This document shows positions 35,071 through 43,691 of a stretch of DNA of 64,000 bases, piece after piece. Source of the DNA: Halovivax limisalsi (lineage in GTDB: Archaea > Halobacteriota > Halobacteria > Halobacteriales > Natrialbaceae); assembly GCF_023093535.1 (NCBI RefSeq), contig NZ_CP095757.1:1116001-1180000 (forward strand), written 5' to 3'. Positions within the stretch are counted from its first letter, which is position 1. Every line of letters starts with the position of its first letter. The notes beneath the pieces were generated by a model. It made no database searches. It worked only from the letters and a program-made list of their open reading frames with translations, and was not told the DNA's origin. The translations under genes and the position numbers were made by a program.

Positions 35071-36170
35071 CAGAACCCGGGCATCAGTTCCGCCGGCCCG
35101 AAGACGCCGTAGTCGCCGGCGCGGTTGCGCCGCACCGCGGCGTTCACGTAGCCGAGCGCAGGTCCGTTGACGTTCGCCTCCATGCTCGTCGCGTCGTCGA
35201 GCTGGAACGTGTTCGTCCCCCGCTCGCCGTCGAAGGTCCGGCCCGTGACCCGGACCGTCGTCGTGACCGGCTTCTCGTCCGAACGGACGTCGAGCACCCC
35301 GCCGACGGTGACGTCCTCGGCGTCGCAGATCCCCGCTCGTTCGAGCAGGACGTCGTCGGCGTGCTCCATGTCGTGGAACTCCAGGACGCCGTCGTGCTCG
35401 TCGACGAGCGCCTCGATCTCGGCCTCGCTCATCTCGCGGGCCGTCTCCACGTCGTAGCCGTCCAGGTGGGCGATGTCCTCGCGGACGGTGCCCCGGTTGT
35501 CCTCGTAGCCGGACTTGAGCCCGACGCCCCACCAGATATCGACCGATTCGACCTCGACGAACGATTGGGCGGCGAGGGCGGCCGCACCCGTGAGAAAGCC
35601 CGGCGTCGCACCCGCCCCGCAGACGAAGGTGATGCCGGCGTCGATCAGCGTCTCCTCGCGATCGTCGAGCATGCCGATGACCCGCGAGCGCTTGAGGACG
35701 TCGACGAGCACGCCCTCGTAGTCGGCCGCGGCGAAGCGCTCCGCGACGCGCGGGATGAAGTCGTGCTCCAGGTTCGGCAGCGCCAGCAGGACGGCGTCGA
35801 TCCCGTCGCTCTCGGCGATGACGTCGTCGATCGGCGTCTCCGTCGGCTCGCCCTGGCTGGAGGCGACGATTCCGGCGTCGTCGCCGGTCTGTTTGACGCC
35901 GCCGGCAGCGTCGTCGGCGGCGGATACCCCGCCGCCGTCCGTCGACGCACCGCCGTCGGTCTCGACGTCGGTATCGTCAGTCGGACCGCTCGCGATGTTC
36001 CCTTCGGTCGCCGCCAGGAGCTCCTCGACCGCGAGCCCGTCGTGATCGACGGCGACTCCGTTGCGGTCGCAGGCCGCGACCGGCGTCAGGCCGTCCTTGT
36101 ACTGTGCGACCTCGAGCGTTCGTCTGCCGATACCACCCGTTCCGAGTACGGCGAAGCGTGTGTCGTCCAT
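35070..36170 (-). CDS. bioU: Rossmann-fold oxidoreductase, BioU-like, in place of BioA
   Basis: A 366-residue NAD(P)-binding protein (VLGTGGIGRRTLEVAQ at residue 7) of the group often labelled saccharopine-dehydrogenase-like. It lies between bioB and bioF and overlaps bioF by ATGA. No bioA occurs in the operon, so the step from 8-amino-7-oxononanoate to 7,8-diaminononanoate needs an enzyme; BioU, known from cyanobacteria and with archaeal homologs, does this using its own lysine as amino donor. K160/S162 in DVLKRSR are candidate positions, unproven. Residues 61-112 are a low-complexity Gly/Asp/Thr insertion. Confidence 0.7.
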   Translation of the reverse strand: MDDTRFAVLGTGGIGRRTLEVAQYKDGLTPVAACDRNGVAVDHDGLAVEELLAATEGNIASGPTDDTDVETDGGASTDGGGVSAADDAAGGVKQTGDDAGIVASSQGEPTETPIDDVIAESDGIDAVLLALPNLEHDFIPRVAERFAAADYEGVLVDVLKRSRVIGMLDDREETLIDAGITFVCGAGATPGFLTGAAALAAQSFVEVESVDIWWGVGLKSGYEDNRGTVREDIAHLDGYDVETAREMSEAEIEALVDEHDGVLEFHDMEHADDVLLERAGICDAEDVTVGGVLDVRSDEKPVTTTVRVTGRTFDGERGTNTFQLDDATSMEANVNGPALGYVNAAVRRNRAGDYGVFGPAELMPGF

Positions 36171-36246
36171 CGTCTCTCGTGTCCGTCGATTTCGTGGTCG
36201 TCGATGTTGTAGCGGTTCTGTCGGTCGGCTTCCAGCGTGTCTCGAC

Positions 36247-37395
36247 TCAATCGTCGTCGGCGTCGGCGATGCTCGTCGCCGTCCCGACGGCCGTCTCGAC
36301 GCGTTCGGGGGTTCCGTCTTCGATGCGTTCGGGATCGTCGGCCTCGGCGCGCGCTTTGACCGACTCCGGATCGAACTCGTTGACCGCGGTGTTCGGTGCC
36401 AGCCCCGACCGCTCGATCACCTCGATGTCATCGCCGGGCGACTGGCCCGACGTGGTGAGGTAGTCGCCGACGAGGATACCGTCGGCGCCGGCCTCGAAGG
36501 GCAGGTGCTGCTCGTCCCGTTCGAGGTTGACCTCTCGCCCGCCAGTCAGGCGCACCCGCGCCTCGGGATGTAGCAGTCGGTAGACCGCGATGGTCGAGAG
36601 GAGTTCCTCGGTCGTGATCGGCGGCGAGTCGCCGAAGCGCTCGCCGAGCGGCGTCCCCGCGACGGGGTTCAGGACGTTGACCGGCAGCGAGGAGATCCCG
36701 ATCTCCTGCAGCGCGATCGCCGCGTCGATCCGGTCGGTCGGCGCCTCGCCCATGCCCAGGATGACGCCCGCACAGAGGTCCATGCCGACGTCCTTGGCCC
36801 GTTCGAGCGTCTTCACGCGGTCCTCGAAGCGGTGCGTGTCGACGATCTCGGGGAAGTACCGCGGGGAGGTCTCGATGTTGTGATTGTAGTGGTTGATCCC
36901 CTCCGCGGCCAGGATCTCCGCCTCTTCGCGCGTGAGGATGCCGAGGCTCGCGTCGACCTCGACGTCGGTCTCGTCGCGAACCAGCCGGATCGCCCTGATG
37001 ACGTCGTCCCACTCGTCGGGACGCCGGTCCTTCGAGACGCCCTTCTCCGCGACGACGATGCCGAATCGCTGGGCGCCGTCGCGCTCGGCCCGTTTCGCCG
37101 CGGCGAGGATCTCCTCGGGATCCAGGAAGCCGTAGGTGTCGATCCCGGTGTCGAAGTGGACCGACTGCGCGCAGAAGCCGCAGTCCTCGGCGCAGTTGCC
37201 GGCCTTCGCGTTGACGATCGAGCAGGCGTCGACGGTGCCGTCGCCGAAGTGCGCCCGGACGGCGTCGGCCGCCGGCGCGAGGTCTGAAAGCGGCTGGGCG
37301 ATCAGCGCCAGGCCGTCGCGTCGATCGAGCCGCTCGCCGGCCAGGACGCGTTCGACCGCCTCGTCGACCGTCCGGTTTCCAGTCTCGTAAACCAC
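36247..37395 (-). CDS. bioB: Biotin synthase (radical SAM)
   Basis: A 382-residue enzyme inserting sulfur into dethiobiotin. The radical-SAM cluster Cys are C68, C72 and C75 (NCAEDCGFCAQS). Other blocks are NHYNHNIETSPRYF, CAGVILGMGE and LPVNVLNPVAGTPL. The start is GTG 37395, with box A ACTAATTAGT about 28 nt upstream, so it is likely leaderless. About 45 acidic residues extend past the normal end. It is the first gene of the biotin operon, controlled by the operator overlapping its first codons. Confidence 0.94.
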   Translation of the reverse strand: MVYETGNRTVDEAVERVLAGERLDRRDGLALIAQPLSDLAPAADAVRAHFGDGTVDACSIVNAKAGNCAEDCGFCAQSVHFDTGIDTYGFLDPEEILAAAKRAERDGAQRFGIVVAEKGVSKDRRPDEWDDVIRAIRLVRDETDVEVDASLGILTREEAEILAAEGINHYNHNIETSPRYFPEIVDTHRFEDRVKTLERAKDVGMDLCAGVILGMGEAPTDRIDAAIALQEIGISSLPVNVLNPVAGTPLGERFGDSPPITTEELLSTIAVYRLLHPEARVRLTGGREVNLERDEQHLPFEAGADGILVGDYLTTSGQSPGDDIEVIERSGLAPNTAVNEFDPESVKARAEADDPERIEDGTPERVETAVGTATSIADADDD

Positions 37396-37416
37396 AGATG
37401 ACTGGTCGGTTGACGA
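37385..37416. promoter_or_regulatory. BirA-type biotin operator at the bioB start
   Basis: TCGTAAACC-N14-GGTTGACGA matches the known bacterial/archaeal BirA box (TTGTAAACC-N14 to 16-GGTTTACAA) in sequence, symmetry and spacing. It covers the bioB start codon and lies immediately downstream of box A (about 37418-37427, itself a perfect ACTAATTAGT palindrome), a classic repressor position. Confidence 0.8.
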
Positions 37417-37497
37417 ACTACTAATTAGTATCGATACGCCCGAACTAATTATATAACTGCGGGGCGCCGCACGCCGGCGGGAAGCGAGCCCACCCGA

Positions 37498-38883
37498 TTA
37501 CGTGCGTGACGAAGCCGACGTCGCCCGATCGATCGCGCGTTCGAAGTCCGCGAGCAGGTCGGCCGGATCCTCCAGCCCGACGGAGACGCGAACGAGATCG
37601 GCCGAGACGCCGGCGTTCTCCCGCTCCTCGGGGGTGAGCTGGCCGTGGGTCGTACTCGCCGGGTGGATGACGAGCGTCTTCGCGTCGCCGACGTTCGCCA
37701 GGAAGGAGGCGAGTTCGACCGACTCGCAAAAGCGCTTGCCGGCCTCGAACGCCGTTGGACCGGTTTCAGTGCCGCCTCCTCCACCTCGGTCACCACTGCC
37801 ACCGTCCGCGCCGGCCAGACCGAACGCGAGCATCCCGCCGTAGTCGTCCAGGTACCGCGTCGCGTTCTCGTGCGTCGCGTGGCTCTCCAAGCCGGGGTAG
37901 GCGACCCAGGCCACGTCCGGGTGGTCGGCCAGGTAGTCGGCGAGGACGGCGGCGTTCTCGCAGTGGCGCTCCATCCGGAGCGGAAGGGTTTCGAGCCCCT
38001 GGGCGGTTTGCCAGGCGTCGAACGGCGACTGGCCGTTCCCGAGGCTGCGAACCGAGCGAAAACGCGCCGCGGCGGCGAAGGGAGCGTCGGCGAAGTCCCG
38101 ACCGAAATCGACGTCGGCGTACGCCGGGTTCTCGCCGGCGAGTTCCGGGTAACGATCGGGGTACTCGTTCCAGGGGAAACTCCCGCCGTCGATGACGACG
38201 CCGCCGATCGTCGTCCCGTGGCCGTGAATCCACTTCGTCGTCGAGGACCAGACGACGTCCGCGCCGTGTTCGAGCGGTCGACAGAGCGCCGGCGTGGCGA
38301 ACGTGTTGTCGACGACCAGCGGGACGCCCCGATCGTGGGCGATCGCGGCGAGTTCTTCGAAGTCCGGTGTGACGAGCGAGGGGTTGCCGACGGTCTCGAC
38401 GTGGACGAACGCCGTGTCCGCGTCGATCGCCTCGGCGTAGGAGTCGGGTTCGAGCGTCGGGACGAACCGGGCCTCGATGCCCCGGCGCGACGCCGTCGAG
38501 CGGAAGTACGCGGTCGTGCCGCCGTAGGTGTCGCTCGAGACGACGACGTTGTCGCCGTGTTCGGCCAGCGGGAGCGTGATGGCGTCGAGCGCTGCCATGC
38601 CGCTGCCGGTCGCGACGGCGCCCGCGCCGCCGGCGAGGCCGGCCAGTCGGTCTTCGAGCGCCCGGACGGTCGGGTTGCTGATCCGCGAGTAGATGTGGTC
38701 CTCGCGCTCGAGGGCGTACCGCGCGGCGGCGTCGGCCGCGTCGTCGAACGTGTAGGAGGTCGTCTGGTAGAGCGGCAGCGCCGCGGCGCCCGTGTTCGAA
38801 TCGCCGTCGTACCCCCCGTGAACGCTCCGCGTGGCCAGTCCTGGACCGCCAGTCTCCCCGCGCGTTCCGTCGGCGTCGGTCAT
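37498..38883 (-). CDS. metY: O-acetylhomoserine sulfhydrylase (aminocarboxypropyltransferase)
   Basis: A 461-residue Cys/Met-metabolism PLP enzyme using O-acetylhomoserine from MetX. The PLP lysine is in WSSTTKWIHGHGTTIGG; ATGSGMAALDAI and SSDTYGGT bind the cofactor. A Gly-rich insertion (GGSGDRGGGGGTETG) lies about 100 residues from the C-terminus, where other members have a short loop. It is separated from metX by the biotin operon on the same strand. Box A CATAAATG (about 38908-38915) places the start close to ATG 38883. Confidence 0.92.
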   Translation of the reverse strand: MTDADGTRGETGGPGLATRSVHGGYDGDSNTGAAALPLYQTTSYTFDDAADAAARYALEREDHIYSRISNPTVRALEDRLAGLAGGAGAVATGSGMAALDAITLPLAEHGDNVVVSSDTYGGTTAYFRSTASRRGIEARFVPTLEPDSYAEAIDADTAFVHVETVGNPSLVTPDFEELAAIAHDRGVPLVVDNTFATPALCRPLEHGADVVWSSTTKWIHGHGTTIGGVVIDGGSFPWNEYPDRYPELAGENPAYADVDFGRDFADAPFAAAARFRSVRSLGNGQSPFDAWQTAQGLETLPLRMERHCENAAVLADYLADHPDVAWVAYPGLESHATHENATRYLDDYGGMLAFGLAGADGGSGDRGGGGGTETGPTAFEAGKRFCESVELASFLANVGDAKTLVIHPASTTHGQLTPEERENAGVSADLVRVSVGLEDPADLLADFERAIDRATSASSRT

Positions 38884-38907
38884 ATCTGTGGATTATATAT
38901 CCGTCTA

Positions 38908-38932
38908 CATTTATGCCCGAGAGTAACGGCAA
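38908..38932 (-). promoter_or_regulatory. metY promoter with motif shared with metX
   Basis: Minus-strand TTGCCGTTACT (38932-38922) lies 6 nt upstream of box A CATAAATG. It differs from the metX copy at one base and has nearly the same spacing to box A. Confidence 0.4.
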
Positions 38933-39053
38933 AAGCCGCCTGGCTAGCTATCACATCACACGCGTCGCGAACGGCGCGCCGACCGATCGCGGAGCGGTGA
39001 CGAATCAAGCGCCGAGGCCGTCGGCGTGCGAACCCCGGCTGTCAGTGGCCAAA

Positions 39054-40319
39054 ATGGACGACTTGATAGGCGCAGGGCGACAACGAGCGGGCGTGACCCG
39101 AACCGGTCGCGTCCGCGCGGTGCTCGCCGCCGTCGTCTTCACCGTCCTCTTCTCGCAGTTGCTCCTCTACCCGGGGATCGCGGACCTCGTGACGGAGCTC
39201 GGTGCCGAGCCCGGTACCTCGACCGAGGGCTCGGTCTCGCCGCAGCTCGACGCGAGCATGTGGTTCCTCGTCGCGGAGTTCGCCGGCTACGTCGCGTTCG
39301 TCGGCGTCTGGGGCGTCGCGAGCGACGCGGCGGGGCGGCGTACCCCCTTCGTCGTGGGGGCGGCCCTCGCGGGGGCGGCCGGCTACGCGGCCCTCGCACT
39401 GGTCCCGACGATCGGGTCGATCCCCTTCGGCGGCGTCCTCCTCTTGCGGGTCTTTCAGGGTGCGATGACGATCGGCGCGTTCTCGCTGACGATGACGATG
39501 CTGATGGACCTCGAGGGTGGCCACGGGACGAACATGGGCGCCGCCGGCATCGCAATCGGGCTCGGGGCGGCGCTGGGCGCCCCGATCGGCGGGCGACTGA
39601 CCGCCGTCGATCCGGTGGCCCCGCTGGTCGCCGCCGCAACCTTGCTGACGGTCGTCGGCGGCCTCGTGACGACCGTGCCCGATCGCGCGCCGTCGTCGAC
39701 GCGGGCCTGGCGGGCCATCATCCGGAGCGTTCGCGAGCGGCCGATCCTGACGCTGCCGTACGCCTTCGGCTTCGTCGATCGCATGACCGCGGGTTTCTTC
39801 GCCCTCGTCGGGACGCTGTACTTCCAGTCTGCCTTCGGCCTCGACCCCGCCGCGACCGGCCTCATGCTCGCCTGTTTCTTCGCGCCCTTCGCCCTCCTGC
39901 AGTACCCGATGGGCATCCTCTCGGATCGCATCGGCCGGACGATCCCGATCGTCGTCGGCTCGATCTGCTTCGGCGCGGGCATCCTGGCCGTCGGCGCGGC
40001 GCCGTCGGTCGCGACGGCCGCCGTCGCCATGGTTGGGGTGGGGGTCCTCGGGGCGCTGGTCTCCCCGGCGACGATGGCGCTCGTGACGGACCTGGCCGCC
40101 GCCGACGAGCGCGGCGTCGCCATGGGCGGGTTCAACCTCGCCGGCAGCCTCGGCTTCCTGGCCGGCTTCGTCGTCGGCGGCACGGTCGCCGGGTGGTGGG
40201 GCTACGACGCGGCCTTCGTGGTCGTCGGCGGCACGGAGATCGCCATCGCCCTCGTCGCGGTGCCGCTGTTCCTGCGATTGTCGACGGAGACGGAGGGGCT
40301 CTCCTCGCCGCAGTCGTGA
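39054..40319 (+). CDS. MFS transporter
   Basis: A 421-residue major facilitator with about 12 helices. The loop 2-3 signature is seen as GVASDAAGRRTP, and the matching motif in the second half as GILSDRIGRTIP. The start MDDLIGAG (39054) is chosen; the frame is open upstream but its sequence there lacks coding character. Drug or sugar specificity cannot be told. It is divergent from metY with about 170 nt between. Confidence 0.85.
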   Translation: MDDLIGAGRQRAGVTRTGRVRAVLAAVVFTVLFSQLLLYPGIADLVTELGAEPGTSTEGSVSPQLDASMWFLVAEFAGYVAFVGVWGVASDAAGRRTPFVVGAALAGAAGYAALALVPTIGSIPFGGVLLLRVFQGAMTIGAFSLTMTMLMDLEGGHGTNMGAAGIAIGLGAALGAPIGGRLTAVDPVAPLVAAATLLTVVGGLVTTVPDRAPSSTRAWRAIIRSVRERPILTLPYAFGFVDRMTAGFFALVGTLYFQSAFGLDPAATGLMLACFFAPFALLQYPMGILSDRIGRTIPIVVGSICFGAGILAVGAAPSVATAAVAMVGVGVLGALVSPATMALVTDLAAADERGVAMGGFNLAGSLGFLAGFVVGGTVAGWWGYDAAFVVVGGTEIAIALVAVPLFLRLSTETEGLSSPQS

Positions 40320-40453
40320 GTCGTCCTCCACTCGGATCCCCCATGCGTTCCAGTGGCGGACACCCGTCGAAGTCGGCGCGACCGCGGTGCGATAATCGTC
40401 AACTCCGCAAGGGCCATACGCCGGGAGCGTGGAACCGAAGGCAGGTGCCTCCC

Positions 40454-41566
40454 GTGACCGACCACCGCGAGTATACCGGCGACTATCCCGACAAGACGCT
40501 GTACATCCCCGGCCCGACCGAAGTGCGCGAGGACGTCCTCGAGGCGATGTGTGAACCCCAGTTCGGCCACCGCATGGACCGGATGACGGACCTCTACACG
40601 ACGGTCGTCGAGGACACGAAGGACTTCCTCGACACCGACCACCACGCCATCGTCCTCACCGCCTCGGGGACGGCCTTCATGGAGAGTGCGATCCAGAACC
40701 TCGTCGACGAGCACGTCCTCTGTACGACCTGCGGGAGTTTCTCCGAGCGCCAGGCGAACGTCGCCGAACGGCTCGGCAAATCGGTCGACACCCTGGAGTA
40801 CGAGTGGGGGGCCGCGGTCAAACCCGAGGACGTCCGCGAGCACCTCGAAACGAGCGAGATCGACTACGACGTCGTCACCTGCGTGCTGAACGAGAGTTCG
40901 ACCGGGGTGCGAAACCCGGTCGAAGAGATCGGCGACGTCGTGTCCGACTACCCGGATACCTACTTCGTCGTCGACGCCGTCTCCGCGCTGGGCGGCGATT
41001 ACGTCGACATCGACGCCCACGGGATCGACGTCATCTTCACCTCCGTCCAGAAGGCCTTCGCGATGCCGCCCGGACTCGCGGTCTGCGTCGTCAGCGACGC
41101 GGCCTACGAGCGCGAGGTCGAATCCGAGTCGGCCGCGTGGTACGGCGGCTTCCAGCGCACGATCGACTACTACGAGCGCAAGGGCCAGACCCACTCGACG
41201 CCCGCCATCCCGATCATGCTCGCCTACCGCGAACAGATGAAACACATGCTCGAGGAGGGCCACGCTGCCCGCGACGAGCGCCACCGCGAGATGGCCGCGT
41301 ACACCCAGGAGTGGGCGCGAGAGCACTTCGACGTGTTCCCCGAGGCGGGCTACGAGTCCCAGACGGTGAGCTGCATCGAAAACACCCGCGACATCGACGT
41401 CGCCGCGACCATCGAGGCCGTCTCCCAGGAGTACGACATGGTCTTCGCGAACGGCTACGGCTCGGCGCTCGGCGAACGGACGTTCCGCATCGGGCACATG
41501 GGCGAACACGACGTAGAGTCGATCAAGGCGTTGACGGACGCGATCGAGGACGTGGCGGGGCTGTAG
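40454..41566 (+). CDS. Class V aminotransferase (serine-pyruvate / alanine-glyoxylate type)
   Basis: A 370-residue PLP enzyme. It begins GTG-TDHREYTGDY, then YIPGPTEV, the family N-terminal signature. The PLP lysine is in IFTSVQKAFAMPPG and VVDAVSALGG carries the Asp. In archaea this clade includes broad enzymes acting on alanine/glyoxylate, and related proteins serve as phosphoserine aminotransferases; with serA and serB nearby that role is possible. It follows the MFS gene after about 130 nt. Confidence 0.87.
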   Translation: MTDHREYTGDYPDKTLYIPGPTEVREDVLEAMCEPQFGHRMDRMTDLYTTVVEDTKDFLDTDHHAIVLTASGTAFMESAIQNLVDEHVLCTTCGSFSERQANVAERLGKSVDTLEYEWGAAVKPEDVREHLETSEIDYDVVTCVLNESSTGVRNPVEEIGDVVSDYPDTYFVVDAVSALGGDYVDIDAHGIDVIFTSVQKAFAMPPGLAVCVVSDAAYEREVESESAAWYGGFQRTIDYYERKGQTHSTPAIPIMLAYREQMKHMLEEGHAARDERHREMAAYTQEWAREHFDVFPEAGYESQTVSCIENTRDIDVAATIEAVSQEYDMVFANGYGSALGERTFRIGHMGEHDVESIKALTDAIEDVAGL

Positions 41567-41620
41567 CCCGTCGTTTCAAGTGGCGGGAAGGCGTCGGACC
41601 GGGCACAGCCCCGCCGATCC

Positions 41621-41851
41621 ATGAAATTTCCGACCCCCGATCCGACGGAGTACGGAACGACGATTCTGGTCGTATTGGCCACGCTCGCCGTCCTCGAGTA
41701 CGTCGGCCTCTTTTCCGAGGGGAGCGGAACCGTCGACGTGCCCTATCTCGTCGGCGTGGGACTGTTGTTGCCGGTCGCGATGTACCTCATCTCGCTGACC
41801 GGAGCGAACGTCGCGTGGATTCCCGAGTGGAACGAACTCAATCGAGAGTAA
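41621..41851 (+). CDS. Small two-helix membrane protein (76 aa)
   Basis: Begins MKFPTPDPTEYGTTILVV. Helices are at about 14-30 (TILVVLATLAVLEYVGLF) and 43-60 (LVGVGLLLPVAMYLISL), and it ends in WIPEWNELNRE. The ATG lies 54 nt after the aminotransferase stop. The composition is convincing; the family is unknown. Confidence 0.65.
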   Translation: MKFPTPDPTEYGTTILVVLATLAVLEYVGLFSEGSGTVDVPYLVGVGLLLPVAMYLISLTGANVAWIPEWNELNRE

Positions 41852-41956
41852 CGACGGCGCCGGAGCCGGTTTCGCCCGCATCGGGCCGTAATCGCCGCTC
41901 TCGACCGAGCGCGAGATGGGAAGTGTTTATTGCGTGTACTCTAATCGGCGGGACGA

Positions 41957-43264
41957 ATGGAGATCGTGCATTGGGTGGGTGACGACGAGCGGCGCGTCGA
42001 GGTGTCTGCCGCCGTCGTCGCGAACCTGGTCCCGCTCGTCGGCGTCCTGGCGTTCGGCTGGCGGGCGGCGACGCTCGTGGCCGTCTACTGGTTCGAACTC
42101 GCGGTCGTGGGCTTCTGGGGGCTCGTCCGGGCGCTGTTCGCCGGTCAGCCGTCGGAATTCGATCGCAACGGTCTGGTCGTCGGAGTGCTCGCGGATCGGT
42201 CGGCCGCGCTTTCCCTCCCGTGGACCGGCGTCGGGATCCAGCTCTCGACGCTCCCGGTACTCGTCGTCCTCGGGCCGATGGTCGCCGCGATCTGGTTCGT
42301 GACGGGAGCCGTCACCGTCGGCCCGCTCGGGGACCGCGCGCTCGATCCGTCCGCCATCACGACGGTGACGTACGCAATCATGGCCATGTTCAGTATCGAG
42401 GGTGGTCGAACGGGGCTCGAGTACTTCTACCGCGGAGGCTATCGCGAGCACAGTGCCCAGACGGCGATCCAACCCATTTTCCTGCGCTGCTGCGTGTTGC
42501 TTTTCGTCGGGATGGGGACGTCGGTCTTCGCCGCTACGGCCGATCCGACGGTCGCTCGCGGTGAGTCGCTCTCTGCAGTCGATCCGTCGATCGCCGGCAG
42601 CGCGCTGGTGGTCAGTATCGTGCTCGTCAAGCTCGGAATCGATCTCGTCAGCGTCTACCGGGATCGATTGGCGACGTGGGGTGAATCACACGGCCTGGGT
42701 CACGTGACGGGTGCCGAATCGTCTGCGGGTAACGAGGACGACGCGGACGACGAGATCACCGCGATCGAAACCGTCCCGCGGACGGATATCCGAGTCCGAC
42801 CGCCGATCAGAGCCCGGTTGCTCGCGACCGCGGCCCACCTCCGCCGGTTTCCCGGCGCGTGGTTCATCGGGGTCTTACTCGGCTTGGGGGCGCTCCTGTT
42901 CGCCACGGGCAGGGCCTGGACGATCGTGGCCGGACTCGCCGTCCTGTCGGTGTTCGTCCCGCTCCTCTTGCTCCACCTCGATTACTGGCTGCGCTACGGG
43001 GGCGTCGAGTATCGTGTCGACGACGATTCGGTCCTCGCGTACGACCGTCTGTTCGACGATCCGCTGTGGCGCGTCGCGGCGTGGGACGAACGCGATGTCC
43101 GCGTCGAACGCGATCGGCTGGACCGGCTCTTCGGGACGGAGACGGTCGTGATCGAACTCGCCGATCGAGAACTTCGCTTGCCCGGGCTCCGGGACGCGAC
43201 GCCGATCCTCGACGTCTTCGCCCATCGCCGTCCGGCACAGGAGGCCGCATCGGCGACCACCTGA
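41957..43264 (+). CDS. DUF6498-type multi-pass membrane protein
   Basis: A 435-residue protein. The N-terminal two-thirds has about six helices, including VVANLVPLVGVLAFGW, ATLVAVYWFELAVVGFW and IFLRCCVLLFVGMG, the pattern of DUF6498. An acidic cytosolic loop follows (about residues 255-280), then two more helices (AWFIGVLLGLGALLF, VLSVFVPLLLLHLDYWL) and a C-terminal PH-like segment (VEYRVDDDSVLAYDR). Box A GTGTTTATTG lies about 27 nt before the ATG. Function unknown. Confidence 0.78.
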   Translation: MEIVHWVGDDERRVEVSAAVVANLVPLVGVLAFGWRAATLVAVYWFELAVVGFWGLVRALFAGQPSEFDRNGLVVGVLADRSAALSLPWTGVGIQLSTLPVLVVLGPMVAAIWFVTGAVTVGPLGDRALDPSAITTVTYAIMAMFSIEGGRTGLEYFYRGGYREHSAQTAIQPIFLRCCVLLFVGMGTSVFAATADPTVARGESLSAVDPSIAGSALVVSIVLVKLGIDLVSVYRDRLATWGESHGLGHVTGAESSAGNEDDADDEITAIETVPRTDIRVRPPIRARLLATAAHLRRFPGAWFIGVLLGLGALLFATGRAWTIVAGLAVLSVFVPLLLLHLDYWLRYGGVEYRVDDDSVLAYDRLFDDPLWRVAAWDERDVRVERDRLDRLFGTETVVIELADRELRLPGLRDATPILDVFAHRRPAQEAASATT

Positions 43265-43331
43265 CGGCTGCGATCGGTCGGCTCCGACTATCGCCACCAA
43301 AAAACTGCGGATACCGTTCGCCCGACGCCGA

Positions 43332-43691
43332 TCAGCCCGCGTAGGAACTCTCGCCGACGACGCTGACGAACTCGCCGCGACCGGTCGCGGTCGACGCGTC
43401 GAACTCCGTGATGCGCACCCGGACTTGCACGTCGACGTGCTCCGGCCCGACGCCCTCGACGTAGAGGCGCGTGTCGCCGATGTCCGCGACGCCGACGCCC
43501 TCGGAGCCGGCGGCCGTTTCGGTCGCGGCTTCGTCTCCCGCCGCTGCCGCGGCGCCCGAGCCAGCACCGTCACCGTCCACGGCGTGTTTCTCGTAGCGAT
43601 GGAGGAAGACGTTCACCTCGTCGCCTACGGTGAGCGAGGGCGTCGACGTTCGGAACGTCCAGCCGGCGAAGTACTTCTCGAAGAGGCTCAT
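43332..43691 (-). CDS. DUF7513-like small acidic protein (119 aa)
   Basis: Begins MSLFEKYFAGWTFRTS, then a beta-rich TVGDEVNVFLHRYE segment, an Ala/Gly/Asp/Glu linker of about 30 residues, and a second beta-rich part (ADIGDTRLYVEGVG through EFVSVVGESSYAG). The two halves look like a TRAM/OB-type strand pattern interrupted by the linker, which is inference. The start overlaps the stop of the antiporter gene by 4 nt (ATGA), implying co-translation. The DUF name is from memory. Confidence 0.65.
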   Translation of the reverse strand: MSLFEKYFAGWTFRTSTPSLTVGDEVNVFLHRYEKHAVDGDGAGSGAAAAAGDEAATETAAGSEGVGVADIGDTRLYVEGVGPEHVDVQVRVRITEFDASTATGRGEFVSVVGESSYAG

